Both the position numbers and the translations under genes were made by a program. The notes under the pieces are model-generated. The model saw only the letters and a program-made list of their open reading frames with translations, did no database searches and was not told the DNA's origin. 64,000 nt of DNA, from positions 124,001 to 188,000 of the forward strand of contig NZ_FOEQ01000009.1 in assembly GCF_900110655.1 (NCBI RefSeq). The letters are read 5' to 3'. Below are positions 1 through 8,591 of this stretch, piece by piece. Position 1 is the first letter of the stretch, and every line of letters starts with the position of its first letter. Source of the stretch: Pseudomonas soli (GTDB taxonomy: Bacteria > Pseudomonadota > Gammaproteobacteria > Pseudomonadales > Pseudomonadaceae).

Positions 1-720
1 CGCCATGCAGCGGTCAAGCTCGGTGGGGAAGTCTGCCAGGCAGTCGATCAGGCTATCGCCTGCCTTGAGCGTATGGTTGAACAGATACTCGAAGTCCCTG
101 ACCGCGCGTTTGTTTACCGCGAGGAATGTCATCGAGGTGTCCACCACCTGTACCCGCGCAACGCTGTTCTCCACCAGCTCGGCAAACAAGCTGCGTTCAG
201 CGAGGGCGGCAGCCACGCGTTGTTCGAGATGCTCGTTGAGTTGTTGCAGCGCCGTTTCGGCGCGGTAACGCTCGGTGACGTCCTTGAACAGTACCGCCAC
301 TTGCCGGCGTTCGGCCGGCTCGATGCGGAAGGTGGTCACCGACAGCACCCGCCCCGTTGCCACCAATTCCTGCTCGAACTGCAAGGGCTTCCCGGTGCGC
401 AGCACGGGGCCATAACGGGCGATCCAGTCATCGGCTTCGTCGGGCACCATTTCCCGCAGTTTCTGCCCGGTTACGTCGGCAATGCCTGCGTGGCGGGTAT
501 AGGCCGCATTCGCCAGCACATGCACGTAGTCGCTGAGCGGACCGTGAGGCCCATCGAAGAACTCGATGACACAGAAACCTTCGTCCATCGTGTCGAAGAG
601 AAAGCGGAACAGGTCTTGATCATCCTGTTGATGGCGGGCCCATTGTGTTTCCAACTCGGTGTTGCGCTGACGAAGGACTTCCATCTGTTGGCGAAGGGAC
701 TGCAGTTCGCGCGAGGGCAT
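1..720 (-). CDS. PAS-domain sensor protein, 3' end beyond the window
   Basis: An open frame of 240 codons runs from an ATG at 720 (GGAAG five bases upstream) off the left edge, so the C-terminus, probably a histidine kinase core, is not visible. The N-terminus has a short coiled coil (residues about 4-30), then a PAS-like domain containing EGFCVIEFFDGPHGPLSDY, a second coiled coil around 165-185 and the start of another PAS domain. The visible part closely resembles the N-terminus of the gene just upstream, which ends 42 bases before this start, so the two are probably tandem paralogues in one operon. The kinase assignment is inferred from that neighbour. Confidence 0.8.
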   Translation of the reverse strand, partial: MPSRELQSLRQQMEVLRQRNTELETQWARHQQDDQDLFRFLFDTMDEGFCVIEFFDGPHGPLSDYVHVLANAAYTRHAGIADVTGQKLREMVPDEADDWIARYGPVLRTGKPLQFEQELVATGRVLSVTTFRIEPAERRQVAVLFKDVTERYRAETALQQLNEHLEQRVAAALAERSLFAELVENSVARVQVVDTSMTFLAVNKRAVRDFEYLFNHTLKAGDSLIDCLADFPTELDRCMA

Positions 721-762
721 GAGGGCTTCCAGTGATAGGGGGGGCGCCGTGGCGGCTTTGCG

Positions 763-2829
763 TCAGAGTGTGTCAGGAGCTTGGCGGGTACCGCTGAGCA
801 ACTGGTCGACCCGTGCCATCAGCAACGCCAACTCAAAGGGTTTGCGCAGCAGGAGGGTGTGATCGGATTGCGTCCACCGGTCCTTATCCAACTCCCCGTC
901 GTAGCCGATGATGAACAACACGGGCATGTGCGCGTTACCGGCACGATAAGCGTTGGCGACCTGGTAGCCATCGACGCTACCTGGCAATCCGAGATCGACT
1001 ATCAACAATGCGGGGCTGGGGGCCTGGCCAAGGGCCTGTACGGCGCCAACGCCTTCGTCGAAGACGCGAACCCGATGCCCCCGTTCTTCCAATACCTCAC
1101 GGATTACCATGAGCAGGGTCTGCTGGTCTTCGACCAGCAGAATGTCGAGGCCAGTATTACATGCAGACTCTATCGCTCGGTGAGGGTCCAAGTGTGCGAG
1201 CGGTAACGTGGAACTCTGTTCCCGTGGCAGGTACAGGCTGATGCGTGTGCCGCCTTGGGGAGTGCTGTGGATACTCAACTGTCCACCGGACTGGCGCATC
1301 AGTCCATATGCCATGGACAAGCCCAGGCCAGTACCCTGGCCAAGTGGCTTGGTGGTGAAGAACGGCTCGATGGCGCGGGAGGCAACCTCGGCGGGCATGC
1401 CGCAGCCCGTATCTTCCACCACGATCTGAAGGTAGTCGCCTGGAGCGAGCTGCAAGGCAGCGGCCTCGGGTGAGCCGAGTGGATTGTTCTGGCAACTGAT
1501 ACGCAAGGTGCCGCCTCTGGACATGGCATCCCGGGCGTTGATACACAGGTTCAACAAGGCGTTTTCCAGTTGCGGGGGATCCACACGCACTGCCCACTGC
1601 CCGGCCAGCGTCGCATCGACAAATGTGATGTTCGCATCGAGGGTGCTGTTGATCAGGTCGTGCATGCCCGCCATCAGAAGGTGCACGTCCACGGCCTGTG
1701 GCGTCAGCGTCTGCTGGCGGGCGAATGCCAGCAGGCGTTGGACCAGCGTGCTGGCACGCGTGGCGTTCTGCTGGACGATGCCGAGCATGTGCCGACAGTC
1801 GCGGCTATGACCGTGTCTGAGTCGTTTGTCGGCGATCTCGAGGGCGGCCAGGATGCCCCCCAGGAGATTGTTGAAATCGTGGGCGATGCCCCCGGTAAGT
1901 TGGCCAATAGCTTCCATTTTCTGCGATTGGCGCAAGGCTTCTTCTGTCAGTTGCAGGCGTTCCTGCTCCTTTACCCGCGATGAGATGTCATAGGCGAAGA
2001 GGTAGCCGCCCTGAATCCGTCCCTCGGCGTCGCGCAAGGGGTTGTAGCGCATATCGTAGTGTCGCTGCGCTTCAGCGGGGCCGACGGTGATGACATGAGT
2101 GAATGGCTCGCCCGCCCGCACTCTCGGCCACACCGGCTCGAGGCTTGGCAGGAGGTCAGGCGTTGCCGCCAGGATCTGCGAAATGGAATCGCCCACCTTG
2201 GGGATGAAGCCATGCAGACGCTCGAAGGTTTCGCATGCTGTCCGGTTGATGGCGATCAGGCGCTGGTTGCAGTCGGCAGCAAATACGTTGGCCAAGCTGT
2301 GGTCGACCAGCTCTCCCAGAAGCTTGTTGTTTACACGCGCTTCGTCAGCGCTCTTGCGGGCGCGGTCAAGCATGGCATTCGTGACCCGTTCGCTGGCCGG
2401 GGCGCCGGTAAACAGCACCGCCACCCGGCGGTCGGTGGCCGGGCCTAGGCGATGGGCAGCGATGGACAGCAGACGGTCGGTGGCGTTCAAGCGCTGCTCG
2501 AAGCAGGCCGGTTTGCCGGTACGCACGACTTCGGCGAAGCGTGCTACCCAGGCGTCGGCTTCGCTGGGGAGGAGTTCACGCACCGTCTGCCCCATCTGCT
2601 TGGCATGTGCGGTGTGCTGGAGGCAGGCATCGTTGCTGAGGATGTAGCGATAGTTACTCAGCGGCCCCTCTGGCCCGTCAAGCAGCTCCAGCACGCAGAA
2701 ACCCTCGGCCATATGGCTGCGCAGCAATGCAAAGCAGTTTAATTCGAGCTCATTGCGCGCAACTTGCGCCTCGAGCTCGGCGATGCGTGCGCTCAAGCGT
2801 TCGATGGAGGGGGCTGGAGTATTGGCCAT
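763..2829 (-). CDS. PAS hybrid sensor histidine kinase with C-terminal receiver
   Basis: A 688-residue soluble hybrid kinase with no membrane segment visible. Order: coiled coil (about 8-30), PAS-like domain with EGFCVLELLDGPEGPLSNY (about 43-145), second PAS (about 170-285), HisKA with phospho-acceptor His317 in AHDFNNLLGGI, HATPase with GCGMP and GQGTGLGLSMAYG, then a receiver domain with VDLGLPG and a conserved KPF lysine near the C-terminus. The HDFNN box resembles the orphan-type HWE/NtrB-like hybrids of Pseudomonas. The ATG at 2829 was chosen because a longer frame reaching 2961 would overlap the regulator upstream. It is followed after 42 bases by a similar PAS protein. The stimulus is unknown; PAS suggests a cytosolic ligand or redox signal. 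Confidence 0.88.
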   Translation of the reverse strand: MANTPAPSIERLSARIAELEAQVARNELELNCFALLRSHMAEGFCVLELLDGPEGPLSNYRYILSNDACLQHTAHAKQMGQTVRELLPSEADAWVARFAEVVRTGKPACFEQRLNATDRLLSIAAHRLGPATDRRVAVLFTGAPASERVTNAMLDRARKSADEARVNNKLLGELVDHSLANVFAADCNQRLIAINRTACETFERLHGFIPKVGDSISQILAATPDLLPSLEPVWPRVRAGEPFTHVITVGPAEAQRHYDMRYNPLRDAEGRIQGGYLFAYDISSRVKEQERLQLTEEALRQSQKMEAIGQLTGGIAHDFNNLLGGILAALEIADKRLRHGHSRDCRHMLGIVQQNATRASTLVQRLLAFARQQTLTPQAVDVHLLMAGMHDLINSTLDANITFVDATLAGQWAVRVDPPQLENALLNLCINARDAMSRGGTLRISCQNNPLGSPEAAALQLAPGDYLQIVVEDTGCGMPAEVASRAIEPFFTTKPLGQGTGLGLSMAYGLMRQSGGQLSIHSTPQGGTRISLYLPREQSSTLPLAHLDPHRAIESACNTGLDILLVEDQQTLLMVIREVLEERGHRVRVFDEGVGAVQALGQAPSPALLIVDLGLPGSVDGYQVANAYRAGNAHMPVLFIIGYDGELDKDRWTQSDHTLLLRKPFELALLMARVDQLLSGTRQAPDTL

Positions 2830-2890
2830 GGGCAGGTACCGGTCGGCTAGTGGCGAAACTATAACCGGGCCGACCTTTACCTGCCATGCA

Positions 2891-4300
2891 TCAGAACGAA
2901 CGCACGATTCGTCCCAAGGTTTCCATGGCCTGTTCCGCGCCATCGCCCCAGGGGCTGCCATAGTTCAGGCGGATACAGTTGCCGAAGCGCCGGGTGGGCG
3001 AGAAGATCGGCCCTGGCGCGATGCTGATGCCCTGGGCCAACGCCATGTGGAACAGCTTCAACGCGTCCATCTGCTCGGGCAGCTCCAGCCACAGGAAGTA
3101 GCCGCCAGAGGGCTGGCTGACCCGGGTCTGCGCCGGGAAGTGACGGGCGATGGCGGCGAGCATGTTGGCCTGTTGGCCCTCCAGCGCGTAGCGCAGCTTG
3201 CGCAGGTGGCGGTCGTAGCCGCCGTGTTGCAGGTAGTCGGCGATCGCCGCCTGGGCCGGCATCGAGGCGCACAGGGAGGTCATCAGCTTGAGCCGCTCGA
3301 TTTTCTGCGCAAAGCGCCCGGCCGCCACCCACCCAATGCGATAGCCCGGGGCCAGGCTCTTGGCGAACGACCCGCAGTGCATCACCAGGCCTTCGGTATC
3401 GAAGGCCTTGGCCGGCTTTGGCGCCTGCTGCGAGTAGTACAGCTCGGCATAGACATCGTCCTCGATCAGCGGTACCTGGTGGCGTTTGAGCAATTCGACC
3501 AGTTCCTGCTTCTTGGCCTCCGGCATGCTCGCGCCCACCGGGTTCTGGAAGTTGGTCATGCACCACACGGCCTTGACCGGGTGTTTGTCGAGGGTCTGGG
3601 CCAGCACGCCGAGGTCCATGCCCTCGCGCGGGTGCACTGGGATTTCCACCGCCTTGAGCTTGAGGCGTTCGAGCACCTGTAGGCAGGCATAGAAGGCCGG
3701 TGCCTCGATGGCTACCAGGTCGCCAGGCTGGGTCACGGCCTGCAGGCACAGGTTCAACGCTTCCAGCGCGCCGTTGGTGATCAGCAGCTCTTCCATGGGC
3801 AGCATCAGCCCGCCAACCATGTAGCGCAGGGCGATCTGTCGGCGCAGTTGCGGGTTGCCCGGCGACAGGTCGGTCACCACCATGCGCGGGTCCATGGCCC
3901 GGCTGGCGCTGGCCAGCGAACGGGACAGGCGCTGCAACGGGAACAGGCTCGGGCTGGGGAAGGCCGAGCCGAACGGCACGGTGTGCGGGTCCTTGATCGA
4001 GTCGAGGATCGAGAACACCAGGCCGCTCACATCGACATCGGTGGACTCGCTGGCCGGCGCCTGGGGCTGCGGCTCGCAGAACGGCCGCGGCGCATGGGCG
4101 TTGACGAAGTATCCGGAACGCGGCCGGGCACGGATCAGTCCGCGGCGCTCCAGCAGGTAATAGGCCTGGAACACGGTGGACGGGCTGACCCCGTGGGTCT
4201 GGCTGGCGTAGCGCACCGAAGGCACCCGCTGGCCGGGGCCTAGCACCCCGGAGCGGATGAGTTCGGCAATGTCGTCGGCAAATCGTTCGTAGCGTTTCAT
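2891..4300 (-). CDS. MocR-family regulator (GntR HTH fused to aminotransferase fold)
   Basis: 469 residues. The N-terminal GntR winged helix (about 1-70, with PGQRVPSVR and GVSPSTVFQAYYLLERRGLI) is joined to a class-I aminotransferase-like domain (about 110-469). PLP-site features are visible: EDDVYAEL (the D/Y pair) and SFAKSLAPGYRIGW with the Schiff-base lysine. MocR proteins use PLP or a PLP adduct as effector and usually act on vitamin B6, GABA or amino-acid genes. The ATG at 4300 was chosen; a TTG six codons upstream is an unlikely start. It lies 39 bases from ccoG on the same strand but has no obvious functional link to it. Its target is unknown. Confidence 0.88.
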   Translation of the reverse strand: MKRYERFADDIAELIRSGVLGPGQRVPSVRYASQTHGVSPSTVFQAYYLLERRGLIRARPRSGYFVNAHAPRPFCEPQPQAPASESTDVDVSGLVFSILDSIKDPHTVPFGSAFPSPSLFPLQRLSRSLASASRAMDPRMVVTDLSPGNPQLRRQIALRYMVGGLMLPMEELLITNGALEALNLCLQAVTQPGDLVAIEAPAFYACLQVLERLKLKAVEIPVHPREGMDLGVLAQTLDKHPVKAVWCMTNFQNPVGASMPEAKKQELVELLKRHQVPLIEDDVYAELYYSQQAPKPAKAFDTEGLVMHCGSFAKSLAPGYRIGWVAAGRFAQKIERLKLMTSLCASMPAQAAIADYLQHGGYDRHLRKLRYALEGQQANMLAAIARHFPAQTRVSQPSGGYFLWLELPEQMDALKLFHMALAQGISIAPGPIFSPTRRFGNCIRLNYGSPWGDGAEQAMETLGRIVRSF

Positions 4301-4339
4301 TATGGCTTTGGCAGGCAAGGTGATGGTCAGTGTAAGGGA

Positions 4340-5746
4340 TCAGCGATTCATCGGTGCGACGAAACGGCTGCGCGCGGTGCTGCGGATCCCCGGCTGGTCG
4401 CTGTCCTGGATCTCGAAGGTCAGTTCCTGGGAGCTGCTGGTCGGGCGATCAGCCAGCATCGCCACCGACACCGGCAGCTCGCTCATCTCGCCGGAGGCCA
4501 GGGTGAACTCAGTACGGCCATGCAGCTCGAAGCCGTCGGCGTCCACCAGGCGCAGGCGATAGTGCTGCGGTTCCTGGGTCTTGTTGATGATCTTGAGCAG
4601 GTAGATGTTCTCGATCTGGCCCAGGGCGTTCTCGCGGAACAGGCCACGGTCCTTGATCACGTCCATCGACACCATCGGGCGCATCTGCAGGGCCAACACC
4701 AGGGCGCCGATCATCACCGTCAGCGCGGCGGCGTAGCCGAGCAGGCGAGGGCGCAGCCAGTGGGTCTTGCCGCCTTGCAGGTTGTGTTCGGACTTGTAGC
4801 CGATCAGGCCACGGGCATAGCCCATCTTGTCCATCACCCCGTCGCAGGCGTCGATGCAGGCGGCGCAGCCGATGCAGGCCATCTGCAGGCCTTCGCGGAT
4901 GTCGATGCCGGTGGGGCATACCTGCACGCACAGGGTGCAGTCGATGCAGTCGCCCAGGCCCTGGCTGCGCGCATCGCTGCCTTTCTTGCGCGGGCCACGG
5001 GCTTCGCCGCGGCTGGGGTCGTAGGCCACCGCCAGGGTGTCCTTGTCGAACATCACACTCTGGAACCGCGCATAGGGGCACATGTGCATGCATACCGCCT
5101 CGCGCAGCCAGCCGGCGTTGAGGTAGGTGGCGGCGGTGAAGAACAGCACCCAGAACAAGGCCACGCCACCCAGCTCGAAGGTGAACAGTTCGGCAGCCAG
5201 CGGGCGGATCGGCGTGAAGTAGCCGACAAAGGTCAGCCCGGTCAGCACGCCAATGGCCAGCCACAGGCCGTGCTTGAGAGCGCGGCGGGCGATCTTCTCC
5301 ACCCCCCAGGGCGCGGCGGCCAGCTTGATGCGTTGGTTGCGGTCGCCCTCGGCGATTTTCTCGCACCACATGAACAGCCAGGTCCAGGTGCTTTGCGGGC
5401 AGCTGTAGCCGCACCACACGCGCCCGGCAAACACGGTGATGGCGAACAGGCCGAAGGCGCAGATGATCAGCAGCGCCGACAGCAGGATGAAGTCCTGCGG
5501 CCAGAAGGTCGCGCCGAAGATATGGAACTTGCTGTCGGCCAGGTCCCAGAGCACGGCCTGGCGGTCGCCCCATTGCAACCAGGCAGTGCCGAAGAACAGT
5601 ACGAACAGCAAGCCGGCGAAGGCGATCCGCAGGTTGCGGTAGAAGCCAGTGAAACTGCGTGTATGGATGCCACCGGCCACCTGGCTTTTGCTCTTGTGGG
5701 TGGTGGGGGCAACCTCGATGACTCGGAAGGGGATTCTCTCGCTCAT
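4340..5746 (-). CDS. ccoG: Cytochrome c oxidase accessory protein CcoG
   Basis: 468 residues, matching CcoG/RdxA/FixG, a membrane iron-sulfur protein needed for assembly of cbb3-type cytochrome oxidase and implicated in copper reduction. Membrane segments are visible near 42-58, 85-108, 160-178 and 190-208. Two ferredoxin-type 4Fe-4S clusters are intact (C267/C270/C273/C277 and C291/C294/C297/C301), and extra cysteine pairs CGYSC (112, 116) and CMHMC (219, 223) lie near the membrane. The C-terminal part (about 350-468) follows a last membrane helix and looks like the periplasmic Ig-like CcoG domain. The usual ccoNOPQ/ccoI partners are not adjacent here. No clear ANR site was seen upstream. 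Confidence 0.95.
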   Translation of the reverse strand: MSERIPFRVIEVAPTTHKSKSQVAGGIHTRSFTGFYRNLRIAFAGLLFVLFFGTAWLQWGDRQAVLWDLADSKFHIFGATFWPQDFILLSALLIICAFGLFAITVFAGRVWCGYSCPQSTWTWLFMWCEKIAEGDRNQRIKLAAAPWGVEKIARRALKHGLWLAIGVLTGLTFVGYFTPIRPLAAELFTFELGGVALFWVLFFTAATYLNAGWLREAVCMHMCPYARFQSVMFDKDTLAVAYDPSRGEARGPRKKGSDARSQGLGDCIDCTLCVQVCPTGIDIREGLQMACIGCAACIDACDGVMDKMGYARGLIGYKSEHNLQGGKTHWLRPRLLGYAAALTVMIGALVLALQMRPMVSMDVIKDRGLFRENALGQIENIYLLKIINKTQEPQHYRLRLVDADGFELHGRTEFTLASGEMSELPVSVAMLADRPTSSSQELTFEIQDSDQPGIRSTARSRFVAPMNR

Positions 5747-6037
5747 GGTTCGTCGCTCATCAGGCCTCGATCAGGCCAGGGCACTATGGCCCGCGATCTG
5801 TTTTCAGCACAGGCCCAGGTATCGCGATAAAAACCATATCAGATGGCAGGTTTATTGGTTGAGGCCTTGTATTTCGGGGTATGGCGTACTGGATGGCAGA
5901 TGCCTGCGGCTATCCACCGCACCTGTGTTGCTACGGCTCTGGATGTGGAACGAGAGAAGCGGCCCGCATCGCCACAATGGGGTAAGGTGTTGCTTCTATG
6001 CCTGCGTACCGGTCCGTCATGACTGCATGAGTATTCG

Positions 6038-6928
6038 ATGCTGATTTCCACGCTGTTCAAAGGTCGCTCATTAACGCCATCCCTCCAGGCCGAACCCTGT
6101 GTGCCCTGGTGGAGCTTCACAAAGACGGTATTGGCCGCGACCGCCTTGACCTTGGTGCGTGACGGTCGACTTGGCCTGGATGCCGCGCTGCCTGAAACCC
6201 CTTGCACCCTGCGCCAGCTTCTGCGTCACGAGGCGGGCCTCGCAGATTATTGCGAGCTTGCCGATTACCACGCGGCGGTTGCCAAGCATGAACCTGCGTG
6301 GCCCGTGGACGAGATGATGCAGCGCCTGGATGGCGCCCGGCTTCGCTACGCCCCCGGAGCGGACTGGCGCTACTCGAATGTGGGTTACATGCTGGTAGCC
6401 AGGCTCATCGAGCGGGCCACGGGCTTACCGCTTGAGGAAGCGCTCAGGCAGCAGGTGTTGGCGCCACTCGGTATCTCGGCGGTTCGCCTGGCGAGCAAAC
6501 GCGCGGATCTGCATGGGGACTACCTGGGCGATTCGTTGAACTACGACCCTGGCTGGGTCTATCACGGGCTGCTGATCGGCCCTGTTTCGCAGGCTGCGCA
6601 TTTGCTGGATCGTCTGCTTGCCGGGGCACTGCTTCCGGCGGAGCTGCTGCAGGAAATGCAGGTGACAAAGGTGTTGGGTGGGCCAATGGCTGGCCGGCCT
6701 TGGATCGCGCCAGGGTATGCTTTGGGGCTGATGCGAGGGGCGGTCGAGGGCGGCTTGACGCTGGCCGGGCATACCGGGTGCGGGCCCGGGAGCGTGGTGG
6801 CGGTTTATCGATGTGCGGTGGGCGAGGCCGTTGCGTGTTGCGCAGTGTTCTCGATGGAGCTGGATGAGGGAAGTGTCGAGGCGGTGGTAGTCCGGGAGAT
6901 ACGTAAATTACTTGAGGCGCGGTGCTGA
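6038..6928 (+). CDS. Serine hydrolase, beta-lactamase/DD-peptidase fold
   Basis: 296 residues. The class-C beta-lactamase/esterase catalytic triad motifs are present: S26-F-T-K29 (SxxK), Y112-S-N114 and H245-T-G247 (HxG). The SxxK motif lies very near the N-terminus and there is no signal peptide, so the protein is either cytoplasmic or lacks part of the usual N-terminal lobe; family members are often 350-400 residues. The substrate cannot be deduced and peptidase, esterase or amidase are all possible. It stands alone, with about 290 bases to ccoG upstream in which I see no gene. Confidence 0.78.
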   Translation: MLISTLFKGRSLTPSLQAEPCVPWWSFTKTVLAATALTLVRDGRLGLDAALPETPCTLRQLLRHEAGLADYCELADYHAAVAKHEPAWPVDEMMQRLDGARLRYAPGADWRYSNVGYMLVARLIERATGLPLEEALRQQVLAPLGISAVRLASKRADLHGDYLGDSLNYDPGWVYHGLLIGPVSQAAHLLDRLLAGALLPAELLQEMQVTKVLGGPMAGRPWIAPGYALGLMRGAVEGGLTLAGHTGCGPGSVVAVYRCAVGEAVACCAVFSMELDEGSVEAVVVREIRKLLEARC

Positions 6929-7112
6929 GGCTTTCTGGGGCTTGTTTCGCTTTTGCGGGAGATCACTAGTTGCCTGGATATAACATCCGTTTTTTGCTCG
7001 ATAGCTGAACGTCGTGGATGACCGCTATCGGCCTGAATCAGCCGCTTCAACCCAAGTACCAAGAAACGATTAAAATCCCGAGCTGTCAACTTCCTTGCCA
7101 GAGTGCTGCGTT

Positions 7113-7451
7113 ATGAAACTTGAGCGAGTTAGGTACTTGCTCGGTCCCAACCCTGGCGACCCTTCTCCGATGGAGTTGCTGGTGTTGATTCTGGAGGCGT
7201 CTATCGAGCTGGTGTCGATTCCAGGTAACGACTTTTGCTGGTCGTATTGGGCAGACGAAAGCGAAGCAATACAAGAGCTTCAAAGCTTGCTTGACTTGGT
7301 GAAGGCCGGCACCTTACCCGAACGATTGAAGCTCACCGTAATCTTTGCACCCACTGGGCCGCTGCAAGAAACAAGCATGAGTAGCGGTTGGGCAGAAACC
7401 TATTTGAAGATTGCAGAGCGATTTGATCAGGTTGAAGCATTGTTGTGGTGA
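7113..7451 (+). CDS. Hypothetical acidic protein
   Basis: 112 residues, from the ATG at 7113 (a TTG further upstream is less likely). I do not recognise the family. The protein is acidic and rich in leucine, tryptophan and glutamate, with no signal peptide or membrane segment and a predicted mixed alpha/beta composition. Size and acidity resemble polymorphic-toxin immunity proteins, but no toxin gene is next to it, so this is only a resemblance. It is a single gene flanked by about 180 and 220 bases with no other gene visible. Confidence 0.6.
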   Translation: MKLERVRYLLGPNPGDPSPMELLVLILEASIELVSIPGNDFCWSYWADESEAIQELQSLLDLVKAGTLPERLKLTVIFAPTGPLQETSMSSGWAETYLKIAERFDQVEALLW

Positions 7452-7668
7452 TGTCAGAAGATGTCCAAACACTCGCGCGGCCCCCACAGAGACAGGCATC
7501 TTGATCTTGCCAGATAGCACTAGATTGACCGCTATGGGTCGATACCAGTCATCAACGACCACGGCTATCGACCTACAACAGACGCTCAAAGCATGCAGTT
7601 GACCGAACCCGCCATTGCCGTACAATCGCGCCCCCAAAAATCATCAGGCATGGCGAGAGGGAGCTTCA

Positions 7669-8202
7669 ATGCAACGGGTGATGATCATTGGTCAGCCAGG
7701 GTCTGGGAAAAGTACCCTGGCGCGCAAGCTTGGCGAGCGCACGGGCTTGCCGGTCGTGCATATCGACACGATTCACTGGCAGCCAGGGTGGGTCGAGCGC
7801 AGCCGTGACGAGAAGACGCGTCTTTGCCATGAGGTCGAGGCCCGTGAGCGTTGGATCTTCGAAGGCGGGCACTCGACGACATGGCAAAACCGGCTGGCCC
7901 GCGCTGACACGGTGATATGGATCGATCGCTCGGCGCCGCTTCGATTCTGGCGTGTGTTCTTCAGAACGATGCTGAGCCGCGGTCGATCTCGGCCTGACTT
8001 GCCGGACGACTGTCCGGAACTGCTGGCCAACCTGCCGGAGTTTTTCAGGTTCATGTGGCGGACGAAGAACTCGTCCCGGGAGGCGATGAAGCGATTCGTG
8101 GCGACCGCCCCGTCGGCTTGTCGCGTGGTCTGCCTGCGGTCCAATCGAGATACCGAAGTTTTTCTCGCGAGCCTGGGCGCATTGCCTGATCAGGTGGCGT
8201 GA
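7669..8202 (+). CDS. P-loop ATPase, adenylate-kinase-like (FlaR-type)
   Basis: 177 residues starting at an ATG with GAGAGGGAG upstream. A Walker A motif, GQPGSGKST, lies at residues 8-16, followed by HIDTIHWQPGW, WIFEGGH and a Walker-B-like DTVIWID, the pattern of small P-loop kinases often annotated as DNA topology modulation protein FlaR or adenylate-kinase-like proteins. The C-terminal half is rich in arginine, as in phosphoryl-transfer lids. Its substrate is unknown. The decayed end of an RND pump gene begins directly after its stop, but the two are unrelated. Confidence 0.8.
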   Translation: MQRVMIIGQPGSGKSTLARKLGERTGLPVVHIDTIHWQPGWVERSRDEKTRLCHEVEARERWIFEGGHSTTWQNRLARADTVIWIDRSAPLRFWRVFFRTMLSRGRSRPDLPDDCPELLANLPEFFRFMWRTKNSSREAMKRFVATAPSACRVVCLRSNRDTEVFLASLGALPDQVA

Positions 8203-8205
8203 GGT

Positions 8206-8424
8206 CATTAGAGGCCCGTTCTCGATTGATTGGCGGCTGCGGTCGATCGTGATGACCTCTCTGGCATTCATCGCCGGCGCCGTACCGCTTCTGCTCGGCA
8301 GCGGCGCAGGTAGCGAGGTCGGGCGTCACGGTGTTTTGCGCAATGCTTGGCGTGACGTTGTTCGGCTTGTTGCTGTCGCCGGTGTTCTATGTCGTGCTGA
8401 GAAAACTCGGCGCAGGCATTCCTG
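8206..8424 (+). pseudogene. Relic of the C-terminus of an RND multidrug efflux transporter
   Basis: The frame from 8240 reads RSIVMTSLAFIAGAVPLLL followed by GSGAGSEV, which is the last-but-one membrane helix region of RND inner-membrane pumps. Shifting frame near 8320 gives VTVFCAMLGVTLFGLLLSP and VFYVVLRKLGAG, the last helix of the same family. Residues that normally join the two parts (the RHAMG-like stretch) are missing, so a small deletion has broken the frame. Bases 8206-8240 also resemble LEAARLRL in mixed frames. No pump body or membrane fusion protein remains nearby, so this is an eroded 3' fragment. Confidence 0.8.
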
Positions 8425-8591
8425 TACATTCTTCCGGCATGGCACGGGACAGTATGCTGAACATACTGCCGCGAAACTAAGTGTCGAGCGCCAGAGCCAT
8501 CGATTTCCAGTCGTGCAAATGCCCTTGGTCTTGCGGCCGTTGATACTGGGTTGAAACCGACAGCCCTGGTTCAGTACGGCGCGTGCGAACG
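8425..8591. other. Intergenic stretch with a short hairpin
   Basis: No gene seen. A perfect 7-base inverted repeat, CAGTATG and CATACTG with a five-base loop, lies at 8450-8468. It has no T tract and could be either a regulatory site left over from the pump locus or a weak terminator for the receptor gene converging from the right. Confidence 0.4.

Noticed and set aside
2830..2961. Longer N-terminus for the hybrid kinase
   Set aside because: It would overlap the end of the MocR gene and has no ribosome site.
7113..7451. Immunity protein of a contact-dependent toxin
   Set aside because: Only size and acidity fit; no toxin, VgrG, Rhs or CdiA fragment is present nearby.
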